A DNA stretch of 64,000 bases, from positions 434,001 through 498,000 of the forward strand of contig JALIRH010000045.1 of assembly GCA_023055505.1 (NCBI GenBank), given 5' to 3'. Of this stretch, positions 49,101 to 61,100 are shown piece after piece. The position numbers and the translations under genes are program-made. Below the pieces are notes generated by a model. That model saw only the letters and a list, made by a program, of their open reading frames with translations. It was not told the origin of the DNA and did no database searches. The DNA is from Callipepla californica brunnescens (Eukaryota; Chordata; Aves; Galliformes; Odontophoridae). The number at the start of each line of letters is the position of its first letter. Within the stretch, counting starts at the first letter, position 1.

Positions 49101-52100
49101 TGGATGCAGTCACTCCAATCCACAGCATTAAAATAGATGCACTTGTAGTATCCAAGCATTGGAAAATGCTCTTTAATAGTTTCAGTGCCTCACAGTGGGT
49201 GATTTCCAGACATTAGGCACAAAACACTTAATGGTTCACCGTTGCCAAGGGCTCATCAAAGTGTCACCCAACTGGAGGGTCCTACCAGCACCCGGCCGTG
49301 GAGAGAGAGTGCATCTCAGATGAATTTCAGTATCTTGCTCTGCAGTGCTAAAAATATCGCTGTGTTTATTGCGGTCACAGTCTCCAAGATCCGATTTGCA
49401 TATGCAAATCATATGCATTTTATGCAAATTCACGGGTGAATCATATTATCGCGTCCCCCACAGAATACATTCTCTCCCATGGCGAATCACTTGATTGTGT
49501 TTTCTAAATGGAGAGTGACATTGCTTTGAGCAGGCATTGCTGAACATAACATTTACATCTGATACACGGGGCATAAAGGAGCCCAGTGCCTGGACATGCA
49601 CCCTCGTCAGCAACTTTATTCAGGTTGCATCGTTAGGAAGAGAAACAGAGTCCAACTCCCAGCCCTGCCCCCAGCTCCAACCATTCTGGCTAGCAAATAA
49701 CTCAGAGACAAACCTTGGGAGATGCCAAGACAAAGAGGTTGAGGCAGATGCCAAATCACTTTCAAGTCCATGACAGAGCCCTGAGTCACCCAAAGTGGAG
49801 CAGCTCTCCTGAAATGGGCTCATCTCACAAAAGTGCTGTTGCTGCAGCAACACTAATCCACAGGGCAGTCAGCAGAGATAATGCGAGGGATTCAACAGCG
49901 GATTCGTCTGCTTCACACCGTGCTCAGACAAGAGGAAATTATAGGAATCTGGAGGGATCTTCTTGCTCTGTTTTCAAGCTCTTTGTTGTGGTGACTCCTC
50001 CAGCAAAGACTTCTGACAGTAGAAGGAATGTTGGCACAGCAAAGGGCTCAGTTTTGACTCTGCTCCCTGCACTCTGGGCAATCTCATGGGCTGAGTTATA
50101 TGACCATTTGTCCAAATTTCCTACCCAGGACAGAGGAGGCATTGTTCACACAAGACCACTTGAGACCCTACATTCCACCATGTCCATGCACTCAGGTCCT
50201 GCCCCTGATTCCTTGGTAGAAACACTGAGAATGATGGATGTGGAGGTCAGGATCATGCAGAAAGTGACTGGATTCAAGGGAGTAGACAATATGGAGACTG
50301 CAGAGAGGGTTGGCATAGCAAAGGACAAGGTTGTTCCTTCAAAGGAGGCAGCTCCAGGGATAGGAGGACTGAGTGTGGCTGAATGAAGTGTGTGCAAAGG
50401 GAAGACAACTGTGTAATGAGAGATTCCCTCACTAAAAAGATTTCAGGGCTGGAATTTCAACAGGTAATGTCAGGTGATAAAAGCCTGTTTGCTGGATGTT
50501 AGGAAAAACTTCTCTGAAAGAGTTGTCAGGCACTGGCACAGTCTGCCCAGAGTGGCGTAGAGTCACCGTCCCTGGAGGTGTTCACTTCCTCCTTGTGTTC
50601 ACTGTGGGACATGGTTAGTGGGCATGGTGGGGGTGGGTCAGGACTTGGTGATGCTGGAAGTCTTTTCCAGAATTCGTGATTCTACGTTTCTATGATTCTA
50701 TGTAGTCAGTTTAGCTCCATTTTGGTTCAGACTCGTGTAACTTTGTACATATGAAATTTGCCCATCTCTGTATGGACAGTTCTAGACTGGGGAGAATATG
50801 GAGAGGAGAGAGGAGAAAAGGGAGACAGTAATGAGCGCAACACTCCTGCCCAAATCAGGGCCATATAGAACGGGCTGTCTGGGACCCTGTCCAGTTGGGC
50901 TATTACTGTCTCTTACCTGCCCACACAGAATTGCATAAAGGCAGAACAGAACACTCAGCTGATGGACTCCTTCATCTCCATCCATGGTGTTGTAGTCAAA
51001 TTCTTCCTGAGCAATGAGAAATGAATAGCATACTCCACAACATTTGAGGATTCCAAACGAGCTTTTCTGAATAGCTTTGTAAATAGTGGGCAGGGTTCTG
51101 GCTCTATGGGTAAGGCACATTTTCCTGTGCTAGCTTGTGTGAGAAATGCCTCTTTGGCTTCAAACCACTCTTCATGGTTTGTGGACAACATTTGTGGAAA
51201 TCAAAAGTGAGTAAAAGCTGTGTGTAGGCACAACTTAAAGACAAGTGTCTGACTACATGTCCAGACTGTGCTCCAGAGAGCCTCATCCAGAAGCAAACAG
51301 GTAAAGTGGGTCAGTGGATCGTGTTCTAAATAATAATAATGAATAATTTTGTATTTGTTACAAAGGGAGCTTGAGTGAGATGGAGATGTCTGTAATGGAT
51401 TTCTTGCCCACCACAATACACCATGCAAAGCTGCATTCTATTGAGTCAACACACAACCTGTCCTGTTGTATGGAATATCTCAACCCAGAAAGAGGACTTT
51501 CATTAGCTTTTTCTGAGCCTCAGGCAGTTCCCATCAGCACATAAAATCACTGAATCGCTATAGTTGGAAAGACCACTAAGACCATCCAGCCCACCCATCA
51601 ACTCATCACTCCCGTACCATTTTTCAGCATGCTGAGAATACTCTTTTGAATTTACCATTGGTAAATCCATGTTGTCAGTTCCCAGACCTGTTCTTGTCTA
51701 TGATGTGTTTGCACATGGCTTGGAGAGAATTTTTTCCACAATCTTCTACATCCTGTGCTGTGGTATTCCAAAAATAACTACTGAAGCTGGTGTGCCAGTT
51801 CTGTTCTAAGTTTGCAAGATGCAGTGTTGATCACATTCAAGGCCATCCAAAGGGTAGACCTCAGGGCAGCTACATGCTCCTGGAGTTCCACAGTATTCTG
51901 AGGGTGCGCAGAAAGTATTCCCAAACATAAATGTCAGTTAACCTAGAGAAATCTTCAATAGCACCTACCCAAAATCCTTAGGAACATGGGTAGCATACAT
52001 GGAATTACATAATATTTCCCAGAGTGCCCAATATAAAAGGAGATTAAGAAAGGGATTCTATTTATATAATTTAAATTATTCTGAGTTTCAGGTTTATCAT

Positions 52101-55100
52101 TATCACGGTTGGAATAAATGATATTAGTGGTCTTTTTCAACCTTAATGTTCTGTGATTCTATGAGTGGGCATGTTGGGGATGGGTTGATGGTTGGAACTG
52201 ATGATCTTGGAGATCTTTTCCAACCTTAATGATTCCATGATTGTGAAACACATCTCCCTGAGGAGACCACCTGCTTCCAACCTTGGTACTTCTTGCTTTT
52301 CAATTTGTCCATTTGCTCCACATTCTCCTCTCTCCTTCCGACAACCCACTGTCCATGAATACATATTTTTCTGTCTCTAAGAACAAACACTGGGCAAAAA
52401 ATCCAAAGGAAACAAATGAACTTTCCTCAGTTTGAATTTAAGGGAAATACTTCAGCCTCCTATACCATCAGCATGCACTGGGAGGATTTTCAGCACGGTC
52501 ATTTTAGGAACACTGCATCCTTTTTCCATCCCCTGCACTAGGGGCACCAGGATTCGTACGTGGTCTGGAGTTATCATACTGTTTCCAGTTACTGAGCTGA
52601 CTTTTAACCCAGAGGACAGAAAAGAAATCCTCTTGGCAAACAGTGCATTTGATCATTTTACCATAAGGGTGAGAAATTCATTTGTATTGGCTCAAACAGA
52701 AAAGCATACACTGGATTTGAAGACACCCAGTGTTAGGGAATCTGCAGCAAGTGTTGGACATCTGTCTTTTTCTGCGTCACTCGTGCCTTTGCCTTTTGCT
52801 GCTCTGAATTCCCACTCACCAGCCATTGTCTCACCCTCTTCTGCTGCACAGAAAGTCTTAATCTCACTGCTCTCCTCACTTTAACTCAATAATCTCTCAG
52901 AAGTCTTTCCAATAGACCAATCAAACTGTCAACATAAGCCACTGCCTCAGCTCACTGCTATTGCTCTTTTGTCCCCTCTCCATGTTTAACATCCGATTTA
53001 CAACAAGGAGGAGGCTTAAAACACTCTATTTTCTGCAGCTTCATGTGCTCTTGACTGGATAAGACAGCACTCACTTGGCCAGAACTCAATGATGGTAAAA
53101 GGAATACAAAACCATCCTTAGGATGAACAGCAGCAAGACCCTGTTGGAATTATTTTAGAGGTATTCATCACTCTGTGCCTTCATACAGCTGTTGGGTTAT
53201 GGGAATTTACTGCTTCTACAATTCTCCCAGCAACTGCGCCAAATGGGAAGGAACCTTTGGTTTCTACAGAACAAACTGCATTTGGGGCAGTGCCATCCCC
53301 AGCACCATCCCAGGCAGTGGGCTTCAACTGAACCCTACCAACATTCCACAGTGGAGACCTCTATGTTGATGGCAACCTGACCCAGGGCCACACTTTCCAG
53401 CAAACAGAATTTTTCCTAATGTCAACTGAACTTCCAAGAGCTTGGCTCCACCAAATTTACAGCTTCATAACATGGTGTTGTAGACAGTTTTTAGATAGCC
53501 TTCAGCCTCCTCTCCTCTGGCCCACTTCTCTCATCCTCTCCTGCTGCACCATGTGCTCTCAACCTCTGACCACCACAATCACATCTGTTGGGCAGTGCCC
53601 ACTTTCTATACATCTCTAGCTCTCCTAAAAGGACAGAGTTTCTGGTCCAGTGTCACCAACACCAAGAAGGGGACAGTAATTCCCCTTAATGTGCTCAGTC
53701 CATAATAATCAGCCCAGTAAGTGAAGTGCCTTGCACATGTTGAGAGCAACCACTGATGGGATACAAACCAGAATTGTAGAACATTAAGGTTGGAAAAGAC
53801 CTCCAAGTACTCCAAGTCCAACCCCAACCCATCCCACCATGATCACTAACACGCGTCATTAGTGCCACTATGATATCAGATGGCACCACTCTCACACTGG
53901 GCCATTTGCCATCCCCACAGGTTATTTAATGCCCAGCATGTGTGATGGAAGGGATCATTACATGATAAGTGTCAGATAAGCAATAACCACAGTCACTGTC
54001 TGGCATTGCTGGGATCAGTGTGAGCTGCATGCTCAGGAGAGTCTGCGGGAGATGGTCCTGCCCCAGAATTAGGGTCCCATCACCAGGACATTGCCCATAG
54101 ACACCAAAGTTTGCATCTCTGTGGGCCCCATCCTGGTTGTTTCTTCTCTGGATTTCCCTTCATGACATTTTCTACATCAATTGTCATGCCTCCCTGGGAT
54201 TAAATACTTCACATAATTCAGCTCCTGCAGACTGCCACAGGGGAAGTCTCTTCTTGCCTCCTCTGCTGTCTATCCATTACTGGTGCTTTGTCCATATTGC
54301 CTGAACTGACCCTTTTTTAGCACATATATCTGTCTTATATAGAATTTGCTTTTCCATTTTCTGCTACAATGTCTCTGTCAACCCAGCATTCCCAGACCCA
54401 TCACCCTACTAGTAGTAGGGTAGTATTCTGGCACAAGACTTGCTGAGTTCTTAGGAAATTGGCTGGATAACCCATGGACCTGGACCCATGAAGATGTGGA
54501 CCTCATGTCTTCTCCTCTCCTGGGGGATTGGCCAACCCTGGAGTTGGTATTGAAGTTGAGGTCGGCCATCCAGCATTGAGTGCTCTGGACCTGTTTGATG
54601 CAGAGCTTTGGAAGGACACTTCCTTCTCCCCATCCCAACAGATGTGAAGATGAGAGAATCTAGCAGTGCAACAGTTCAGGTTCAAGCAATCTGCTAGCAG
54701 TGCTCTGGGCTGTCTCTGTACCACCAGAGGACGTCCCAGAAGGCGACAGCACTGGGGACAGAGCGGGACTGGAACACCCCAAGCTGTCCCTCCGTGAGAG
54801 CTCTCAGATGGTTCTTTCCCTACTTAAACCCAGCCACAATGCTGGGAGTGAGTATGGGTAGACATTTGCATTTGTAAGGGTTTAAGAAAGGTTTCTGGAT
54901 GCTCTACAGAGAAGATCAAAAATCAAGGCACGTCCAGTAGAGATTAAATAGTGGGTGATTTATGAGCAAAGGCATGAGATTCACTTATATTATCCAGTTC
55001 ACTAGCAAACTGCATTATTCCTTATTCTAATTTTGTTGTCTTTCTGCCCATTCAGTCAAGACCTGGCATTTCTCAAGCTCATATGTGCATATATATTGCA

Positions 55101-58100
55101 TGTTTTTACTTGCAAAAATATCCTTCATGCTGCTCTTGATCTTTAGACAAACCCAAAGATTTGTGTTCACAAAGGGCTGTTGTCAGCAAATTATGAGAAT
55201 TAAAAAAATATTCATATTCTACGTGACATAATATGCTTTAGTGCAGCTCTAAACTGGCCAAAGCCTGTTCCTTTCAAAGACCTTTAGGTCAAATTTCTCT
55301 CAGTATCATGGATTTTTGCCTAAATAGGAGATGAATTTGTTTGAAAACTAGGGGAAAACAGTGGAAAATGGGAAAAGAAGGGAAAACAAGGAGGGAAAAA
55401 GAGATGGAAGGAGCAGGAAAGAGAAGAGGAGAAATGAAGGGAAAGAAGGGGAGAAGAGTGAAAAACAGAAAATGAAAGGGAAAGATAGGAAGGGAGGGGA
55501 GACAATAGGAGGGATGTAGGAAGAATTATGCCAATTGTTCTGCACAAGACCATTTTCTCCCAGGGCTCCAAAACCTCATCCCTGGCCAATGGGAGCCATG
55601 GAGGTCAGATGGATCCTAACTCTGCTAACTCCAGGGCTATCAGAACAAAAGGAGTCACTGGCCTGACTGACAATGTCGGGACTCCTGAGAGATTTAAGGG
55701 ATTAAGCACAGAAAGAAAAAAGGGATTTCCCATGTGTTTGCCATAGGCACTCATGCTCCTTCTGTTGTGCACCATGCTCATACACATGCACACAAAAGCC
55801 CACCAGGATGTGCCCCTGGCATCTCAGATCCAGATTTGGAACAGGTTTTATTCCATCTTTGTGTCTCAGGGGCTACACAAGGAATCATCAGTCTGTGGGT
55901 CCTGGTAGGTCAGAGCAGGCCTACAGCACCCTGAGCCTGGGGACTTGGTGTGGATGTGGATGGACAACTGAGCCCTTTTTCATGGTATTTTCTCCCCCTG
56001 CTTTTCTGAGGACACTCATCTGTTTGACATCTGGAGAAATGAAGTTGGGAACTGTCTGAGATTCCTGGAGCACCACTGCTCCTGTGCAGTCTCCTCATTT
56101 GAGCTGGGTATCAGGATCACAGATTCATAGAATCAGAGAATCATTAAGGTTGGAAAAGACCTCCAAGATCATCGTCCAACCACCAACCCATCCATAGAAT
56201 CATAGAATCATAGAATCATTAAGGCTGGAAAAGACCGCTGAGGTCTGTAGACCAACCCCAACCTGTCCCCACCATGCCCACTGACCATGTCCCTCAGTGC
56301 CATCATCTCCACAGTTCTTGACCACATCCAGAGATGGTGACTCCATCAGTTTTGTGTTCCAATGCCTTTTTTTCTTCCTAAAACTCAACCAGAACTTCCC
56401 CTGGCACAACTGCCAGCTGATTTCCCACCCCTCACACAGTCCTCTCTCCTTTGCAGGTCCCTTGCTCTCGGACAGCAGTACAGCTCCCTGGGGTCCCAGC
56501 CCATCCTCTGTGGCTCCATCCCCGGCCTTGTCCCCAAGCAGCTCCGCTTCTGCCGCAACTACATTGAGATCATGCCCAGCGTGGCTGAGGGGGTGAAGTT
56601 GGGCATCCAGGAGTGCCAGCACCAGTTCCGAGGGCGCCGCTGGAACTGCACCACCATCGATGACAGCCTGGCCATCTTTGGGCCTGTCCTGGACAAAGGT
56701 AAACAGCAAAGTCAGGGGTTAGGGGGGCAGGAAGAGCCCTGGCATCTCATCTCCACTTGGCTTTCCAAACGTATTTTCCTGCTCTTCTTCATCGTTTCCT
56801 ACTGAATGCCCATCTTCTTAGGTCCACCAATCAGGTACTCTGAAAACTTGCACAAAAAGGTTGGAAATCCCAACAGTCTGGGCATTATACTGAGAAAAGT
56901 GAGATGCTGGGTGCACCTGAACCACTAGCCTGCAGCCAAATGTGATCTGAAACGATACTGCTAGAGGACTTTGGCGTCAGATTCCAAATCTCACATGATA
57001 TCCAGCTAGGAAACCAAGACTTCAGATTTAATAGCACTTCCATTAAACAGAATCATGTAGTAGAAAAAGCTTCCATCATATCCCATCCCATCCCATCCCA
57101 TCCCATCTCATCCTAACCCTACCCCTACCCCTACCCCTAACCCTACCCCTACCCCTAACCCTAACCCTAACCCTAACCCTAACCCTACCCCTACCCCTAC
57201 CCCTAACCCTAACCCTAACCCTAACCCTAACCCTAACCCTTTCTATCCCATCCCATCACATCCCATCCCATCCCAACATATCCCATTCTCACCCATCTCA
57301 TCTCATCCTATTCCATCCCATCTCATCCCATCCCTTCCCTTCCTGATCCAGCCCTCCCACCCCATTACGGTGCTAACAGTGACCATAAGATTAAATTTCT
57401 TTGTGCCCTGTCAGGATGATTTTGATGATTTGATTGATTTACAATCAAAGAATTTGTCACAAAGACTTATTACACTGTAACTTGTTGCCTAATAAATACA
57501 TGTCCTAAATGTCAACACTTACAAGATCAGAAGGTTTTAACTTTCCTTAAAACTACTGTAAAAAATTTAAGCATATTATGAAAGAACTATTATAGTACTC
57601 AGGCACTGAAAAAATCTCTCACCACCACTTCTATCATCATTAAAGCACTAAAGATTTGGATGTGAACTATCCTCCCCTTAATGAGCAAACTGAACTTTGA
57701 ATTAATGAAGAATATTTTAAGATTCTTTCAGCTGTGGGGACTGAAGTCCCACATGCAGACATGTCTCAACATCCCCATGCACTCTGAGCTGACAAAGTAT
57801 CACCTGTAGCTCTGAAATCATTCTGACAGATGGAGAAAAATTATGAAGCACATTTGATATAGTTTTCTTGATCACACTACAACATACCCATAGAAATGCT
57901 CCCATTGATGGGCTGCTGGACACCGACCCATTGAGAGTTCTGCCCAGATCAGCCTGTTTTCCATCCATGTGGCACAGCCCTACCCAAAATTTTAGCTCAT
58001 GGGGGTTTTGCTGTAGCTAGTGAGCCTTTCATTCCCTAGGTTCACTGATATGCTTTCTACTGGTTTTCTTTTTGCATGTCTTTTTTCTACCAAAAAAAAA

Positions 58101-61100
58101 AAAAAAAAGAAACACAACCTCAGAACCTGGGGTAGGATCATGTTTTTACAAGCAAATCCTCCGACATGATTTATACTGCAGGTGTGCAGTCTGGGGCAGA
58201 GTTAGGACAAGGAGGAAGGAAAAACCTGCTTTCCCCTCTCCTCCCTCCCTTTTCTTCTTAAAACAAGGTCAGCTTTTAAGAAAAGATGATGTCTATTCCA
58301 GCCAAGTCCTACACCAAAACCAAAGCTGAGTCAACAGGAGGCTCAAGGAAGAGCTTATTCTTCCCTACGACAACCTCAGTGAGGTCATAGTGAGATGGGG
58401 CGCATCTCTTCTTCCAAACAACAAGCAATAGGACAAGAGGAAATGGCCTCAAATTGAGCCAGGGGAGGTTTAGGTTGGATACTGAGTCCTCATCCCTGGA
58501 GGTATTTGAGAGATATGTAGTGACATTGTTTAAAGGTTAATGGTTGGACTCGATGACCTTGGAGGTCTTGTCCGAACCTTATAGTCCTATGAATGGACAT
58601 GGTGGTGATGGGTTGGGATTCAACTTGGTGATCTTGGAGGTCTTTTCCAACCCTTATAATTCTGTGAGTGGACATAATGGTGATGGTTGGGGTTGGACTC
58701 AATGACCATGGAGGTCTTCCCCAACTTCATAATTTTGTGATTTAGACCTGGTAGTGCTAAGTGAGCAGTCAAACCCAATGATCTTGAAGGCCTTGTCCAA
58801 CCTAATGACTCTGTGATTCCACACCATAAGCAGTAGGGATTGGCTCTTCCTTCTGTCTCCTTTCAGGGCAGTGCTCACTGTCCCTCTCCAGGTGCCACCA
58901 AGGTGCTCCTCAGCCCTGGGGCAGATCAAGCCCATTTTTGGTGGCACCAAACCCGATGCTCAATGTGGCAGAGCCAGGTGCAGGAAAGGCAGCTGGGCCT
59001 GGGCTGCCTTTGGGGTCCTTGTGCGTGGCTAAGCCCCTGACACGAGCAGTGAAAAGGCAGACCGCACCAAGATAACCCATGGCTTTTCTCAGCCATGACA
59101 CTCGCAGTCATTTGCATCTAAACAGGGGTGTGTGGGATCAGGGGCCGTCTTGATATAAACTCAACAGCTTAAAGGGAGGGGGAGGGAAAGGAGAGAGGGA
59201 GAGAGAAAAATAAGCTTATACCGATGAGAAAGAGCTAAGCTTCCTCCCCTACTGTGAGGCAGGGCGAGCGATACCATCCCAGCACTGCGGTCGTTTCAAA
59301 TTGCTGCACCATTCACACGCCCTTTAGCCATTCTGATCCGGTGGCGGGGGGCTGGGGAGAGCCATCAATAGGGATTTCCCAGCCCGGCTGGCGGGATTGG
59401 AGGGTGACGGCAGGACAGGGGAACATTGCCCCGTTGCTACGAGGTGCTCCTGGGGAATGCCAGTGCTCTGTGCCGTGGGTACGCTGGCCGGCGGAAACAT
59501 TCTGCATTATGCTGGTAATACAGTGTGACACCGCGGGAACAATGGCAAATTGAGTGTCCCAGCAGGTAACAGGCCCGGCTGGGAGACAGTCGCAGTGGTG
59601 CACTGTCAAGATCGCTCTAATCCTCCCTCGCCGGCCCCTCCCCTGGTTCTGGGAACTCTGCTCCCTCATTTCATCTCTGGGAAATTCTCCCGGCTCCTCG
59701 CCCAGACCCAAGGGGAGAATTTCCAGGCGATGCGGTTGTGTTGGCAGCTCATTCCCCACCCCGACAAGGGGCTGCCATGGGCCGGGGTCGGACACGGATC
59801 AGGGTGGGTGCGTGTGTAGGAACCGCACCACCACGGCAGTGAGCCCTACAAAACATGCCCTTCATTGCTCTTCCACCCCATGATGGAACACGATGGCATG
59901 TCAGCAAGGAGAGGCGCTCAAGTCCTCCCCCTCTGTCCTGGTTTGGGGCCAGGAGGGCTCACCAGCCCATCTAATTTGATCTGCTGTAGACCACAGCCCA
60001 CCCAAATAGCTTTTGTCGGGCTGAAAAACTGGAGTCGGAGCAGTGATTTTCAACCTGTGGCCCCACAGCCCCCAGTGGTCCCCCCATAAAAGGATAACAA
60101 AGGAAAACCGTCTCTGCCTCAACAGATGGAGGCCAAGTCTTTGTGGGGTATTGGAGCCAGTGAGAGCAAGGAGAGAAGAGTTTGAATTAAAGAAAGTGAA
60201 AAACAGCAGCACTTCCAGCCATAGGGTTTGGGTTGAGCCAGGAGTTGGACTCTGATCCTTGTGGGTCCCTCCCAGTTTGAGATATTCTATGATTCCATGG
60301 TTCTATGATCCAAGGCAGTCCAATTTCATCTTCAGCTATTCCAGCACCCAGGGAGACAGACCCACCCATCCACATGGAGATGAGACACAGCATGAGGTGA
60401 CTAATTAATGATAGGAGAGCCAACAGTTACTTGCTAGCTCAAGAGTGAATAAGGCCATCCCTTTTTCCATCCCCTAAAGCTAGGTCAAGGCCTTCAATGA
60501 CTGTTGGTGGCCTCCCCCAGTTCTCTGCATTCATTCTCCATATGGCATACTGACTCTTTCACACATTGCACAAGGGATGCAGGGGAATCAGCCCTGCACT
60601 TCATTCGCCATGGCCAAGTCTTGATAGACTGAAGACCTGGAGGATTTTTTACTTCCAAAAAATGCTCTGCAATTTCAACCAAGAACAGACAAAGAGAACT
60701 TCAACAGAGCCGATATAGCATTGGGTTTTGGTGCTCCTACATCTCCTAAGTTCTGTCCAGTAGTAGTAAGACAAGAAAATCTGTCTTGCTGGCTTCATGC
60801 CACCTGCTGATTTGAGTGTGCTGACAAGCCACTCATTATGTTATTTTGGATGCTGCCATCCAAAATCCCCATCATTTCTGGGTCAAGGCCCCACAGAATT
60901 GACTAGAGAAGGGAAGATCCTGAAGTCACGGTCATGGCTGGAAGCGGCAATGGACAGAGATGCTCCAGCTCACCAAACCCACTGCACCTCCATTTTTTTG
61001 TAGATCCACACATGCTCCCATTCCTTGCTCCAGTCCAACCAGCCATACTGGGCAACTTATTTATCCCCATCTTCAGCATTCAGTGCTTTCAGTACTTTCC

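Larger units (their letters stand above)
43145..56456 (+). other. WNT3: WNT3 intron 1
   Basis: 13.3 kb. The first 2 kb are repeat-free and AT-rich. A T tract lies at 44687-44707, CR1 fragments at 45094, 46360, 47892, 48315, 50445, 51545, 52100, 53771 and 56121, a (TTTTA)n tract at 46706-46767 and a purine tract at 55350-55523. The octamer element at 49245-49560 is the one clear non-repeat signal. The stretches 43.2-45.0, 48.5-50.4 and 53.9-56.1 kb hold no gene I can support. Confidence 0.9.

Noticed and set aside
52432..52884. 150-codon plus frame in WNT3 intron 1
   Set aside because: No recognisable domain or repeat-coded origin; length is within what chance gives in 64 kb.
59313..59795. 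160-codon minus-strand open frame and overlapping plus frames over the CpG island
   Set aside because: Open in several frames because the sequence is G+C-rich; no recognisable domain, start context or splice structure.
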